From Flavobacterium sp. DG2-3 (GTDB lineage Bacteria > Bacteroidota > Bacteroidia > Flavobacteriales > Flavobacteriaceae): a stretch of 64,000 nt of DNA. The notes under the pieces were generated by a model that saw nothing but the letters and a program-made list of their open reading frames with translations, searched no databases and was not told where the DNA came from. The position numbers and the translations under genes are program-made. Shown here piece by piece: positions 10,601 through 21,481 of this stretch. Location: positions 744,001 through 808,000 of the forward strand of contig NZ_JAVAMB010000001.1 in the NCBI RefSeq assembly GCF_030730925.1, given 5' to 3'. Numbering within the stretch: position 1 is the first letter of the stretch; every line of letters begins with the position of its first letter.

Positions 10601-10992
10601 GTTTGGTTTTATACAACGAATTAGGCGCAATAAAAGACGAAGCTGGTTTACAGGAATTCGAGAAAAAATTAATCGACCGTTTCGGGCCATTGCCAAAACA
10701 AGCAACAGCCTTATTAAACAGCATCAGAATAAAATGGATTGCGACAAAAGTCGGAATCGAGAAATTGGTTTTGAAACAAGGAAAAATGATTGGTTATTTC
10801 GTATCCGATCAACAATCTGATTATTATCAGTCTGTAAAGTTTAGAAATGTTTTAAACTTTGTTCAAAAGCATAGTAATCTCTGCAAAATGAAAGAAAAAC
10901 AAACCGTTAATGGTTTACGTTTGTTATTGACTTTTGAAAATGTGAAGTCCATAAAACGTGCGCTGGAATTGATGGAGTTGTTTGAGGAATAA
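7627..10992 (+). CDS. mfd: Transcription-repair coupling factor Mfd
   Basis: 1121 residues, near the family's usual length. From the N-terminus: UvrB-homology region, RNA polymerase-interacting domain (VTHIDHGIGKFGGLQKI), a RecG-like SF2 translocase with Walker A GDVGFGKT near residue 590 and DEEQ box, a QMRGRVGR motif, and the C-terminal TRCF domain. Mfd displaces stalled RNA polymerase and recruits UvrA to the lesion. The start appears to be TTG at 7627, because the conserved N-terminal stretch SKNALYTTYDNLP follows it directly and the next in-frame ATG is far inside. It overlaps the lipoprotein gene by 8 bases. Confidence 0.96.
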   Translation: MSKNALYTTYDNLPKAQQIASSLLEGNQVKMNISGLLGSAVSFIIRSVFRKTELPFLIVLDNKEEAAYYLNDLEQMIGEQDVLFYPASFRRPYQIDETDNANVLLRAEVLNRINSRKKPAVIVTYPEALFEKVVTRRELDKNTLKVALNDKISIDFINEVLFEYEFKRVDFITEPGEFSVRGGIVDVFSFSNDHPYRIEFFGNEVDSIRTFDVETQLSVETHKKITIIPNVENKLFQENRESFLDYIAEKTVLFIQNTEGLFSQLDRQFARAEEAFEKLSKEIKHATPEQLFLNQASFIKRSLDFSVVELASRPVYKTTKKFEFHIQPQPSFNKQFDLLMNNLSENHFNGYVNYLFCSNDTQAKRFHDIFESLDEANSENIRKQYHTIVLPLYQGFIDEENQITAYTDHQIFERYHKFNIKNGYSKKQNITLKELTALSVGDYVTHIDHGIGKFGGLQKIQVEGKTQEAIKLVYADNDIVYVSIHSLHKISKYNGKDGTPPKIYKLGSNAWKVLKQKTKARVKHIAFNLIQLYAKRRLEKGFQFAPDSYLQNELESSFIYEDTPDQMKSTAEVKADMESDRPMDRLVCGDVGFGKTEVAIRAAFKAVDNSKQVAVLVPTTILAYQHYRTFSERLKDMPVSIGYLNRFRTAKQKTQTLKDLAEGKLDIVIGTHQLVNKNVVFKDLGLLIVDEEQKFGVNVKDKLKTIAANVDTLTLTATPIPRTLQFSLMAARDLSVITTPPPNRYPIETNVVGFNEEIIRDAISYEIQRNGQVFFINNRIENIKEVAGMIQRLVPNARVGIGHGQMDGAKLEELMLGFMNGDFDVLVATTIIESGLDVPNANTIFINNANNFGLSDLHQMRGRVGRSNKKAFCYFICPPYSSMTEDARKRIQALEQFSELGSGFNIAMKDLEIRGAGDLLGGEQSGFINEIGFDTYQKIMNEAIEELKENEFKDLYPEENDIDTKEYVKDIQIDADFELLFPDEYINNVSERLVLYNELGAIKDEAGLQEFEKKLIDRFGPLPKQATALLNSIRIKWIATKVGIEKLVLKQGKMIGYFVSDQQSDYYQSVKFRNVLNFVQKHSNLCKMKEKQTVNGLRLLLTFENVKSIKRALELMELFEE

Positions 10993-11000
10993 AAAAAATA

Positions 11001-11074
11001 GCCACGAATTCACGAATTGCTTTTTTAATAATTCGTGACTCGAGCGAAAGCGAACAGGCGAAGCAATTCGTGGC
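11001..11074. repeat. GCCACGAATT-family inverted repeat after mfd
   Basis: GCCACGAATTCACGAATTGC begins at 11001 and AAGCAATTCGTGGC ends at 11074, forming an imperfect hairpin 8 bases after the mfd stop. Related copies occur at 11728-11785, 15058-15127 and 31098-31201. Confidence 0.7.
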
Positions 11075-11166
11075 TAAAAAAAATTTAAGTTTTATTTACC
11101 TTTTATTTAAGAAAAATCTTAGAACTAAAAAGTTTTCTTTGAATCAAAATTTTCAAAGCCACTTTT

Positions 11167-11721
11167 ATGTCTTATAGACTTCTTTTTGCATTTTTATTAT
11201 TTGGAATAACTACATTATCAGCTCAGAAAACAGACAAAATAATTGCTGCTGATTCTTTAAAATCAGTTGAGATTGATCCGCTTCGTCCTGCGAAAGCCGC
11301 TTTTTATTCGGCTATTTTACCAGGTTTAGGACAGATTTATAATAAAAAATACTGGAAACTTCCGTTGGTGTATGGTGCAATTGGCACGAGTACTTATTTG
11401 TATATTGATAATCAGAAAAAATACAATTTGTATAGAGATGAATATAAAAACAGATTGGAAGGTAAAACAAGTGATTCTGATTATATGGCGAGGTTAAGCG
11501 AAAGCCAATTAATAACAGCGCAAAAACAGTTTCAAAGAAACAGAGATTTATCTGCGTTGTTTATAGTTGGTTTTTATGTTTTAAATATTATTGATGCGAA
11601 TATTGATGCCGCATTGTCACAATTTAATGTTGATGAAAGATTAGCATTTAAACCCGCAGTTATAAGAAATGATATAACAGCAGCAAATGATTTTGGATTT
11701 GCTTTGAATTATACGTTTTAA
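11167..11721 (+). CDS. DUF5683 family membrane-associated protein
   Basis: 184 residues with an N-terminal signal peptide (MSYRLLFAFLLFGITTLSAQ). The diagnostic stretch RPAKAAFYSAILPGLGQIYN, followed by KKYWKLPLVYGAIG, matches the small Bacteroidota family DUF5683. Hydrophobic segments lie around residues 60-80 and 130-145. No catalytic residues are evident and the function is unknown. It lies downstream of mfd on the same strand, but the 174-base spacer holds a hairpin repeat, so co-transcription is uncertain. Confidence 0.8.
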   Translation: MSYRLLFAFLLFGITTLSAQKTDKIIAADSLKSVEIDPLRPAKAAFYSAILPGLGQIYNKKYWKLPLVYGAIGTSTYLYIDNQKKYNLYRDEYKNRLEGKTSDSDYMARLSESQLITAQKQFQRNRDLSALFIVGFYVLNIIDANIDAALSQFNVDERLAFKPAVIRNDITAANDFGFALNYTF

Positions 11722-11727
11722 AAAATA

Positions 11728-11785
11728 GCCACGAATTCACGAATAATTTTCTAGAAAGTTTTTTAAAAATTCGTGAATTCGTGGC
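11728..11785. repeat. GCCACGAATT-family perfect inverted repeat at a convergent junction
   Basis: GCCACGAATTCACGAAT at 11728-11744 is the exact reverse complement of 11769-11785. A T-run and an A-run flank it. The position between two convergent genes suggests it acts as a bidirectional terminator. Confidence 0.75.
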
Positions 11786-11795
11786 AAAAAAAAAA

Positions 11796-14700
11796 TTATT
11801 TCACAATCAGTTTTTTAGTCACATTAAAATCTTTAGAAACGATATTTACAATATAAATTCCTGTAGATAGATGATGATTAACTTGTCCTGAAGAAGAAAG
11901 TCTTTGGTTTAAAAGAGTTCTCCCATTCAAATCAGAAACAAAAACTTCGGCATCTCCGTTTGTTAATGCAGGCATTACAATATTAAATTCATTACCAGTA
12001 GAAGGATTTGGGTAAATGCCAATTACAGGTTCAGCTGCAGGAGCTTCTTCAACATTAAGTGCCATTTTTGATGTTCCAACAGTTGTTGGTTCCAATTGCC
12101 ATTGCGCGCTGTACCAGCCGTCTTGCGAATTTCCGTATTGAGCAGATCCCGTTTGGTTTTCTACATGAATAATATTTCCAGACTGCCATCTATTTCTCAA
12201 TCTTGTCCAAGTTCCGTCGATATAATCGCTAGACCATTGTGCACTCCAGAAAGTGGTGTCAGTAATATTACATTGTACAGATCCAGTTTGTCCTTCAATA
12301 TTGATTAACTCGCCAGTTGCTACATTTTTCAATACAAAATAAGTGGCGTCAATTGCTATTTTCTGCCATTTGTAATTGTTTCCAGAAATGGTAGTTCCGT
12401 AGCCAACATTTGTTCCTGCATCAGATAAATAAGCCCCTGTCCATCTGTTTTTGATCGTATAATAATTTCCTCCGCCTGAAGCTGTTGTAACCGTAACTAA
12501 GCAATTACTTGTTTTACTTCCGTCAACAGTTGTTACGGTAATTGTGGCTGTTCCATTCGCGACAGCGGTAATTAAACCTGAAGCATTTACAGTCGCTACA
12601 GAAGTATTGTTTGAGCTGTATGTTACTGATTTGTTTGTAGCATTTGAAGGAAGTACAGTAGGCGTAAGCTGTTGCGTTCCACCCACATTTAACGATGCCG
12701 TAGATGGACTCAAACTTACACTTGTAACTGCTACGCCAGTTCCAGGATTAGAATCGTACCAAGCGCCATTCATATACCAGCCTGTTTTGTTTCGGCTTAA
12801 ATCGGCAGTTTGGTTGGTTCCGTCGTTAAAAATTAAATTGGTTGAGGTTACGTTTGTAAACGTATAACTGTACCAGCCATTTCCAGCATTGGCCATATTT
12901 ACGCCAGGCCAAGAAGCATCTGCTAAAACGCCTGCCGGTAAAGCACTCCAATGATAAATTTTGATTCCAGTTCCCCAGTTTGATGGTTTGTAGAAATAAA
13001 CAGTAAAATTAATATTCGGATTAACAGTAATTGTTGCCGAAGCTGTTTTGTTTCCGTCAACTGTTTTTACCGTAATTGTTGCTGATCCAGCAGTAACTGC
13101 TGTTACCAAACCAGAACTGTTTACTGTTGCAACACCAGTATTGCTAGACGACCAAGTAACATTTTTATTCGTTGCATTTGTCGGTGAAACAGTCGCTGTA
13201 AGCTGTTGCGTATTTCCTGCATACAAAGTTGCCGAAGTTGGAGAAACCGCTACAGAAGAAACGGGAATTGTTGAAACTGTTATAGCTGAGGTTGCTGTTT
13301 TGTTTCCATCAACTGTTTTTACCGTAATCGTGGCTGTTCCTGCCGAGACAGCTGTAACCAATCCAGAAGCGTTTACAGTTGCAACTGCGGTATTGCTTGA
13401 TGTCCAAGTGACGTTTTGATTGGTTGCATTTGCTGGAGCAATTGTTGCGTTTAATTGCTGTGTTGTTCCTAAACCAACAGTTGCCGTTGTAGGATTAACA
13501 GAAACTCCCGTAACCGCTACAACAGGAGCATTGGTATTGGTTAAAACCAAATATTCGTAAGCTGCAAAATTTCTTGTAGAACCAGCGGTTAAAGTCACCG
13601 AAGCATTATTGTTATACGGATTTACATAAGTTCCCGCCAAAGCTGCCGGAATTACATAAGACTTAGAAGTATTTCTCAAATTCGACATTACGATTACTTT
13701 TTCAGTACCTAATGTTTTGGTAAAAATGCTGATATCATCGTTTGCATAAGTCGTTAAATCACCACGACGGATTGCTGCACTTGAAGTTCTGAAATTTAGA
13801 ATTTTAGCAAAATCGGCGGCAGCGGTTGGGTTTTGCGACCAATTGAATTTGAAATTCTGCCAAGGCCAGTCGGTTTTGGGTTCATAATCAATTTCTTGTC
13901 CACTCATTAAGAAAGGGACTCCTTTCATATAGGCCGAAACTAAGAAATTGGCAACAATTCCATTGTGACTTTTGAATGGAATAATTGGCCTTCTTACGCC
14001 ATCATCATTGGTGTACGTATCATGATTACCCGTGTATCTAACAATTTGCTGATTTCCGGTTGCTTTAGCGTATTCATAAGTCGTTTGGTCTTGAAGTCTT
14101 TGCGAAACAGGTCCGCCGTTAGCAACATCATATAAACCGCTGTGAAACCAACGGTCTCCATAATTCATATCAAAACCAACTTGAAAGTTCTCTTGTCTAT
14201 CACCTTCAGCTAACATTAATAAATTATGAGAAGTAATTCCGCGCAGGTTTGAATTCACTTCAGACCAAAAATCTAAAGGAGGATTGTTAGCATAATCGCA
14301 ACGGTAACCGTCAATATTGGCAGCGAAAATCCAGTAACGCATAGCGTCTTTGATTGCATTTCTAGTTGCTGAATTATTAAGATCGAGCGCTGCAATATCA
14401 GAGAAGTTTCCTAATTGCTGAATCGTTGTTCCAGTTCGTTTGTAATATTCAGGATGCGAAACAGTCCAGCCATGATCCCATGAAGTTCCGTTGATGGCAA
14501 TGTCCAAAATAACGGCCATTCCGCGGCTGTGAGCACCGTCAACTAGAGTTCTTAAATCGGCAAGTGAACCATATTCTGAACCAACAGCTTTAAAATCTTT
14601 GATGCAATAAGGTGAAGGGGAACTTCGAGAATCAGTTCCGTGGGGGAAAATCGGCATTAAATAAATAACGTTTGTGCCGAGTGCTTTGATATTATCTAAA

Positions 14701-14909
14701 CGGGCGGTTACTCCGGCTAGATTTCCGTTGGCACTAAACGGACGAATGTGCACTTGATACATGTTGATATCGCGCGTATCGGGCACGCCTGTAAATGGCG
14801 TTCCGTACTGAGCGGGATCTTGTGCGTAAAGGGAAGTTGCAAATAATAATAGAAAACAGAATAGTGCTTTCGTAAAATGAAATAACCTAGGGGTAATGTT
14901 GATTTTCAT
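11796..14909 (-). CDS. Secreted multidomain GH13 amylase-like protein with T9SS tail
   Basis: 1037 residues from ATG 14909; upstream in-frame ATGs at 14927 and 14939 would lengthen the signal peptide. Order of domains: signal peptide (1-30), GH13 barrel (about 45-460), two Ig-like BIG2 domains (about 465-640), a starch-binding CBM26-like module (about 645-730), a third BIG2 (about 735-815), a ricin/CBM-like region with two WYSAQW-type repeats (about 825-950), and a T9SS type A tail (last 70 residues). Asp205 (GYRCDYA), Glu235 (LAEGD) and Asp297 (GNHD) fit the GH13 triad. In region I the usual His is replaced: LDIAING instead of DxxxNH. It is probably a cell-surface or released alpha-glucan hydrolase, last in the sus-like locus. 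Confidence 0.9.
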   Translation of the reverse strand: MKINITPRLFHFTKALFCFLLLFATSLYAQDPAQYGTPFTGVPDTRDINMYQVHIRPFSANGNLAGVTARLDNIKALGTNVIYLMPIFPHGTDSRSSPSPYCIKDFKAVGSEYGSLADLRTLVDGAHSRGMAVILDIAINGTSWDHGWTVSHPEYYKRTGTTIQQLGNFSDIAALDLNNSATRNAIKDAMRYWIFAANIDGYRCDYANNPPLDFWSEVNSNLRGITSHNLLMLAEGDRQENFQVGFDMNYGDRWFHSGLYDVANGGPVSQRLQDQTTYEYAKATGNQQIVRYTGNHDTYTNDDGVRRPIIPFKSHNGIVANFLVSAYMKGVPFLMSGQEIDYEPKTDWPWQNFKFNWSQNPTAAADFAKILNFRTSSAAIRRGDLTTYANDDISIFTKTLGTEKVIVMSNLRNTSKSYVIPAALAGTYVNPYNNNASVTLTAGSTRNFAAYEYLVLTNTNAPVVAVTGVSVNPTTATVGLGTTQQLNATIAPANATNQNVTWTSSNTAVATVNASGLVTAVSAGTATITVKTVDGNKTATSAITVSTIPVSSVAVSPTSATLYAGNTQQLTATVSPTNATNKNVTWSSSNTGVATVNSSGLVTAVTAGSATITVKTVDGNKTASATITVNPNINFTVYFYKPSNWGTGIKIYHWSALPAGVLADASWPGVNMANAGNGWYSYTFTNVTSTNLIFNDGTNQTADLSRNKTGWYMNGAWYDSNPGTGVAVTSVSLSPSTASLNVGGTQQLTPTVLPSNATNKSVTYSSNNTSVATVNASGLITAVANGTATITVTTVDGSKTSNCLVTVTTASGGGNYYTIKNRWTGAYLSDAGTNVGYGTTISGNNYKWQKIAIDATYFVLKNVATGELINIEGQTGSVQCNITDTTFWSAQWSSDYIDGTWTRLRNRWQSGNIIHVENQTGSAQYGNSQDGWYSAQWQLEPTTVGTSKMALNVEEAPAAEPVIGIYPNPSTGNEFNIVMPALTNGDAEVFVSDLNGRTLLNQRLSSSGQVNHHLSTGIYIVNIVSKDFNVTKKLIVK

Positions 14910-15030
14910 AATAATAGTTTTTTGCATGCTTGTCGGCATTTCTAACTAAAATTCATTCTCACTCGCATTGTATTTAAATTCGACAAACATTTTGTGGTTA
15001 ATAGTTTTCAATAGTAAGTTTTTAATTTTC

Positions 15031-15047
15031 TGCCTAAAATTTAGGCA
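15031..15047. repeat. Short palindrome between the GH97 and exported GH13 genes
   Basis: TGCCTAAA, one A, then TTTAGGCA: perfect 8-base arms. It lies 122 bases before the GH13 start and could be an operator or an RNA hairpin; neither can be decided from sequence. Confidence 0.4.
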
Positions 15048-15057
15048 ATAGTTTTCT

Positions 15058-15127
15058 GCCACGAATTACACGAATTACACAAATTTTAATTGCGTTATTC
15101 ATTCGTGTAATTAGTGAAATTCGTGGC
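15058..15127. repeat. GCCACGAATT-family inverted repeat between two glycosidase genes
   Basis: The 27-base arms at 15058-15084 and 15101-15127 match at 24 of 27 positions when one is reverse-complemented. It occupies the spacer just after the GH97 stop and may limit read-through into the exported GH13 gene. Confidence 0.7.
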
Positions 15128-15152
15128 GAAAAAAACTTTATAATCTGTTAAT

Positions 15153-17339
<2,187 letters not shown>

Positions 17340-17380
17340 TTAGTTTTGTGCAAATTTAGATTTTAAAGTTGCTTTAGGTA

Positions 17381-18763
17381 TTAATTTTTCAACACTAAAT
17401 ATTGAAAAGGCTGTAAGGTTAAATCTGCTCCAACTGTTACAGAAGCGCCTGTAAATGCATCTTTCCAGTTTCCTTTTAATGTTGATGGAATAAGCTGTTT
17501 TACAGTTGAATCGGTTAAATTTGAAAGAACAAAAACCTTTTCAGAATCTTTTATCATAGTAAATGCACTAACGGCATCGCTGCTGTAACCGGTAAATTCT
17601 CCTCTTTTAATAGCGTTACTTGTGTTTCTGAAAGCAATGATTTTTTTGTATTCAGCAAACATTTCGTTATCTGCGGTTGACCAGTCAATAGGTGTTTTAG
17701 CAAAATAATTTAATCTTTTGTTGTAGCCAATTTCCTGACCGTTGTAAATCATGGGTACAGATTTTAAATAGGCAGCGACTACAAAGGTTGCAATTGATCC
17801 TTTTTTACCTCCAAAAAGCTCTAACGGAGTTCCTTCAGAAAGGTTTACGTCATGATTGCTAGTGTAGCGAACAACTTTGTTTGATGGATCGTAAACATTT
17901 GCATATTCAGTTGTATTAGAGCTCTGAATAGTTGTAGCCGATTTATTTTCTTTGAAAAGCTGTTCTAAAGTCGAGAAGAAATTAAAACCAAAAGTATAAT
18001 CAAATCCTGATGCAAAGTGATTGAATTTTGAACCTTCAGCCAACATTAAAATCTCTTGATTTTTTTTGATTTTTCTCAATTTTGAAATAGCATCAGTCCA
18101 GAAATTATTTGGAACAAAATCAGCATAATCACATCTGAAACCATCGATGTTGGCATTGTAAACCCAATAAGACATCGCATCGATCATGGCATCTTTCATT
18201 TCATTATTTTCGAAGTTTAGCTGAGCCACATCATTATAATTGGTTCCTGGCGGAATGATAATATTTCCGCTTGCATCCTGCTGATACCAATCTTTGTGTT
18301 GTGTAATCCACGCATTATCCCAAGCAGTGTGATTGGCAACCCAGTCTAAAACCACCGCCATGTTTTTTTTATGTGCTTCTTCAACTAAAGTCTGAAGATC
18401 TTGTAAAGTTCCGAAATCAGGGTTTACAGCTTTATAATCTTTTACGGCGTACGGAGAACCTAATTCGCCAGAGGCTCTTTCTTTTCCAACAGGGTAAATT
18501 GGCATTAGGTAAATGACATTGGCGCCCAATTCCTGAATCTGAGCCAATCTTTCTTGAACTCCTTTTAAAGTTCCAGCCTGACTAAAAGCGCGAATATTTA
18601 CCTGATAAATAATAGCATCTTCTTTTTTTGGCATTTTATCAAAAGGAGCACCGAATTGGGTATACGGAGATTCGGGTGTTTTGTTATCATCATCAGAAGA
18701 ACTGCATGACATAAAGGCTAATGCAAGTACTAATCCGTAAACGAATTTTATATTAAATTTCAT
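17381..18763 (-). CDS. GH13 alpha-amylase lipoprotein, SusG-like
   Basis: 460 residues with a lipobox (AFMSC, Cys20) followed by SSSDDD, an acidic stretch typical of surface-exported Bacteroidota lipoproteins. The GH13 motifs are complete: region I LDWVANH, region II GFRCDYA (nucleophile Asp212), region III LAEGS (acid/base Glu243) and region IV SNHD (Asp305). The catalytic part resembles that of the larger exported GH13 downstream, so the two look like paralogues. Expected role: endo-cleavage of starch-like glucan at the cell surface to feed SusCD. It follows the SusE-like gene after a spacer that holds a hairpin. Confidence 0.93.
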   Translation of the reverse strand: MKFNIKFVYGLVLALAFMSCSSSDDDNKTPESPYTQFGAPFDKMPKKEDAIIYQVNIRAFSQAGTLKGVQERLAQIQELGANVIYLMPIYPVGKERASGELGSPYAVKDYKAVNPDFGTLQDLQTLVEEAHKKNMAVVLDWVANHTAWDNAWITQHKDWYQQDASGNIIIPPGTNYNDVAQLNFENNEMKDAMIDAMSYWVYNANIDGFRCDYADFVPNNFWTDAISKLRKIKKNQEILMLAEGSKFNHFASGFDYTFGFNFFSTLEQLFKENKSATTIQSSNTTEYANVYDPSNKVVRYTSNHDVNLSEGTPLELFGGKKGSIATFVVAAYLKSVPMIYNGQEIGYNKRLNYFAKTPIDWSTADNEMFAEYKKIIAFRNTSNAIKRGEFTGYSSDAVSAFTMIKDSEKVFVLSNLTDSTVKQLIPSTLKGNWKDAFTGASVTVGADLTLQPFQYLVLKN

Positions 18764-18805
18764 AATTATTGAATTTGGATGTAATAAAATTTAGAGGTTA
18801 AAATA

Positions 18806-18831
18806 ACCTGCCTTCGCTCAAAAAGGCAGGT
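18806..18831 (-). repeat. Intercistronic stem-loop between susE-like and GH13 genes
   Basis: ACCTGCCTT at 18806-18814 pairs with AAGGCAGGT at 18823-18831. It lacks a T-tract on the minus strand, so it looks more like an RNA-stabilising or processing hairpin than a strong terminator. Confidence 0.5.
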
Positions 18832-18870
18832 ATCACTCAAAACTAATCTAGCTTTTATTACATTGTTAGA

Positions 18871-19950
18871 TTATTTTTTAACTATCGTACAAGTTGCAGT
18901 TTTTGGGTAACCGTTACTTAGTGGATCTTTTTCATCAATCTTAAAAGTTACTTCGTAAACTCCAGCTTCGGCAATGTCATAAGCACCTCCATTATCTAAA
19001 TTAATGGTATTTGTAGAAGGATCTGCTGGTCCATAATTGATAGTCCAGCTATTGTTTAGCCTAAATTTTAAAGCTCCTGCTGTTAAATTGGCTGTAACTT
19101 TCCATGTTTTGGTTTGATGATCGTAGCTCATAGGCGTGCTGTTGTCCCATCCTCCGGCTTGAGAAGTTCCAACAATTCCCCATGCATAAGGTGTAGAACT
19201 CCATTTTAAAGTATTTAAATTTACTTTTATTTGATAAGAACCTGCTTCAGGAAGTACAAAATCAGTGTCGCTCATATTTTTTAAATCAGCATTTGTATCA
19301 CCTGCACCGTAGAATTGTGCCCAGTTTCTTCCTTTATTTAATTTAAACCCAGGACCTGCACCTTCTGGTAAAGTCATATAACCTTGATAGACTCCCAATT
19401 GAATTTCATTTAATGCGGCAGCAGTTTCCACAGCCCATCCCTGATAACTTCCCGGCATATAGATTTCGCCCATAACAACCGTTTTAAGGTAAGGCGTAAC
19501 TGTTATTACGATAGGATCTGAATAAATTCTATGGTCCATAGTAGATTCTACGCGAATTACTAATTCACCAGCTACATCAGGTTTTAGACCTAAATCTGTG
19601 GCAATTTTATTTAATTCGGCACCCGTAAATGATTTGCTCAAAACATCTTGTCCAGCATCAATTCTTTTGGCTTTCTGCCACGCTTCACTTCCTTTAATGT
19701 CTGTTGTTAAATCAAACTGTATAGCGTAACTCACAGGCGCACTAATAGGATAGGTTACCTTTGGCCAAGAAATAAGCAAAGCCGGTTGATCTGAAACATC
19801 TTCTTTAAGGACTATTGTACTCGCTGATGCTTCAATTGCAGAAGGAAAAGTGACAGTCGCTAGGGTCGTTAATTGCCCTTCGGTTTCGCAGGAAGTTGCT
19901 AAAAAAAGCAAACTGCCTAATACGAATAATTTATTAATATATTTTTTCAT
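18871..19950 (-). CDS. SusE/SusF-like outer-membrane starch-binding lipoprotein
   Basis: 359 residues with a lipobox (LATSC, Cys21). An N-terminal SusE-type Ig-like domain (VSYAIQFDLTTD...WQKAKRID region) is followed by two similar modules with aromatic motifs such as PGSYQGWA and WSSTPYAWGIVG, resembling SusE/SusF glucan-binding domains. Such proteins hold starch at the outer surface and have no catalytic function. The gene starts 14 bases after the susD stop, so it is co-transcribed with susCD. Confidence 0.9.
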   Translation of the reverse strand: MKKYINKLFVLGSLLFLATSCETEGQLTTLATVTFPSAIEASASTIVLKEDVSDQPALLISWPKVTYPISAPVSYAIQFDLTTDIKGSEAWQKAKRIDAGQDVLSKSFTGAELNKIATDLGLKPDVAGELVIRVESTMDHRIYSDPIVITVTPYLKTVVMGEIYMPGSYQGWAVETAAALNEIQLGVYQGYMTLPEGAGPGFKLNKGRNWAQFYGAGDTNADLKNMSDTDFVLPEAGSYQIKVNLNTLKWSSTPYAWGIVGTSQAGGWDNSTPMSYDHQTKTWKVTANLTAGALKFRLNNSWTINYGPADPSTNTINLDNGGAYDIAEAGVYEVTFKIDEKDPLSNGYPKTATCTIVKK

Positions 19951-19964
19951 AATAGTTTTTGTTT

Positions 19965-21473
19965 TTAGTAACCCGGATTTTGTTTAAGTCCACGATTTGC
20001 ATCTAAAGCAGATGTTGGGATTGGAAACAATTTTCTGAAAGCTGGAGACGCTGGTCTGAATTCGTTTGCCAATAAAAATTTATCAAAACGAATCATATCC
20101 TGCCTTCTGTGGCCTTCCCAGCTTAATTCAAATCCTCTTTCGTTGTAAATGTCATCAAGAGTGGGATTGTGGTCTAAAGCATCTAAGCCTGCACGCTGTC
20201 TAATCTGATCTACAAAAGGTTTTGCAGCAGCAGGATTTCCTAAGCGTGCATTACATTCTGCTATCATTAAAATTACATCAGCATATCTAAAAATTGGGAA
20301 GTCGTTTGAAGCTCCTCCTCCGCTTTTTACACCTGCAGGATAAAACTTCACATTACGAACTCCTGCCTGCGGCGCTGCTCCAGGATTGTCTAATGAAGCA
20401 ACTTCAAGAGTATAATTAAATCCTCCTGGCTGTTCTCCAAACAAAAATTGCTTTCTTCGAACATCGTTTACAGCATATTTCAGGAAGAAATCTTTTGGAA
20501 CTATAGTTCCGTTCCAGCCGCTTAATCCAAACATATTGGTACCCTGAGGTCCGTATACACTTCGAACGGCATACACATTACGAGAAACAACATCGAGAGT
20601 TGCGAAAATTGGCAGTATCGTTTCATCATCTGGAAGTACGTCTCCAAATAATTCATAATATTTATTTCCTAACGGACTTGCATCGTTTGCTTCGCCTGAA
20701 TGCAATGAAAAACCGCCTTCGCCTACTTTGTTACAAGCAGCTAAACACTCATTCCATTTTGCTTCTCCTGTATATACTTCTGCATTTAAATACACTTTTG
20801 CTAGCAAAGTATAACCCGCCCATTTATTGAATCTTCCGTAATAATTACCGCCTTTAGTTACTGAAAGTAATTCTACATTTTCTGTCAATTCTTTTACGAT
20901 GAAATCAAAAACTTCTTTACGGCTTGACTGCGGAATTTTGTCAACAGTAATATTGTTGTCTGTATAAAAAGGAACATTTCCAAAATCATCAATTAGCAAA
21001 TAATAAAAGAAAGCACGTAATACTTTTGCTTCAGCAATTTTTGAAGGTTCTGCATTTCCTTTTTCTAATAATTCAACTGCCAAGTTAGCATTGAAAATAC
21101 CTTTGTACAACCAATTCCAGGTATTGTTGATGATAAATTCTGATGGAAGCCATTCGTGTTTGTGCAGACGGGCAAAATCCTGCTGCCAGTTACCGTCATT
21201 TCTATGCGGAATTACCTGCTCATCTGATGACATACAGTTCATGTCGTACCAGCCGTTATCTGCTCCTGCATAACCTACGCCTGGTACATTTTTACGTTCA
21301 AAGTCACCCGGAATTTCAGCATAAACGCTCGCCAGAGCAATATTTGCTCCTTCTGGAGTTCCATAAAAGCTGTCCGGCTGATATTTGTCGTATATATTTT
21401 CGTTGATATCTGTACAGCTAAAAAGTGTCAGAAAACATGCGCTTCCTGCTATTACTATATTTTTAATTTTCAT
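19965..21473 (-). CDS. susD: SusD/RagB nutrient-binding outer-membrane lipoprotein
   Basis: 502 residues. The lipobox is LTLFSC (Cys20). The SusD-like N-terminal region (NIALASVYAEIP...WNWLYKGIFNANLAVELLE), tetratricopeptide-like helices, and the conserved C-terminal RGFELSWEGHRRQDMIRFDKF followed by FPIPTSALDANRGLKQNPGY identify the SusD/RagB family. It forms the lid over SusC and binds glucan oligomers. The gene begins 8 bases after the susC stop, the usual tight pairing. Confidence 0.96.
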   Translation of the reverse strand: MKIKNIVIAGSACFLTLFSCTDINENIYDKYQPDSFYGTPEGANIALASVYAEIPGDFERKNVPGVGYAGADNGWYDMNCMSSDEQVIPHRNDGNWQQDFARLHKHEWLPSEFIINNTWNWLYKGIFNANLAVELLEKGNAEPSKIAEAKVLRAFFYYLLIDDFGNVPFYTDNNITVDKIPQSSRKEVFDFIVKELTENVELLSVTKGGNYYGRFNKWAGYTLLAKVYLNAEVYTGEAKWNECLAACNKVGEGGFSLHSGEANDASPLGNKYYELFGDVLPDDETILPIFATLDVVSRNVYAVRSVYGPQGTNMFGLSGWNGTIVPKDFFLKYAVNDVRRKQFLFGEQPGGFNYTLEVASLDNPGAAPQAGVRNVKFYPAGVKSGGGASNDFPIFRYADVILMIAECNARLGNPAAAKPFVDQIRQRAGLDALDHNPTLDDIYNERGFELSWEGHRRQDMIRFDKFLLANEFRPASPAFRKLFPIPTSALDANRGLKQNPGY

Positions 21474-21481
21474 TTCTTCTA

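Noticed and set aside
12544..13419. Two plus-strand frames of 107 and 123 codons inside the exported GH13 gene
   Set aside because: They lie opposite the repeated BIG2 domains; the repeated Thr/Val codons leave the antisense strand open by chance.
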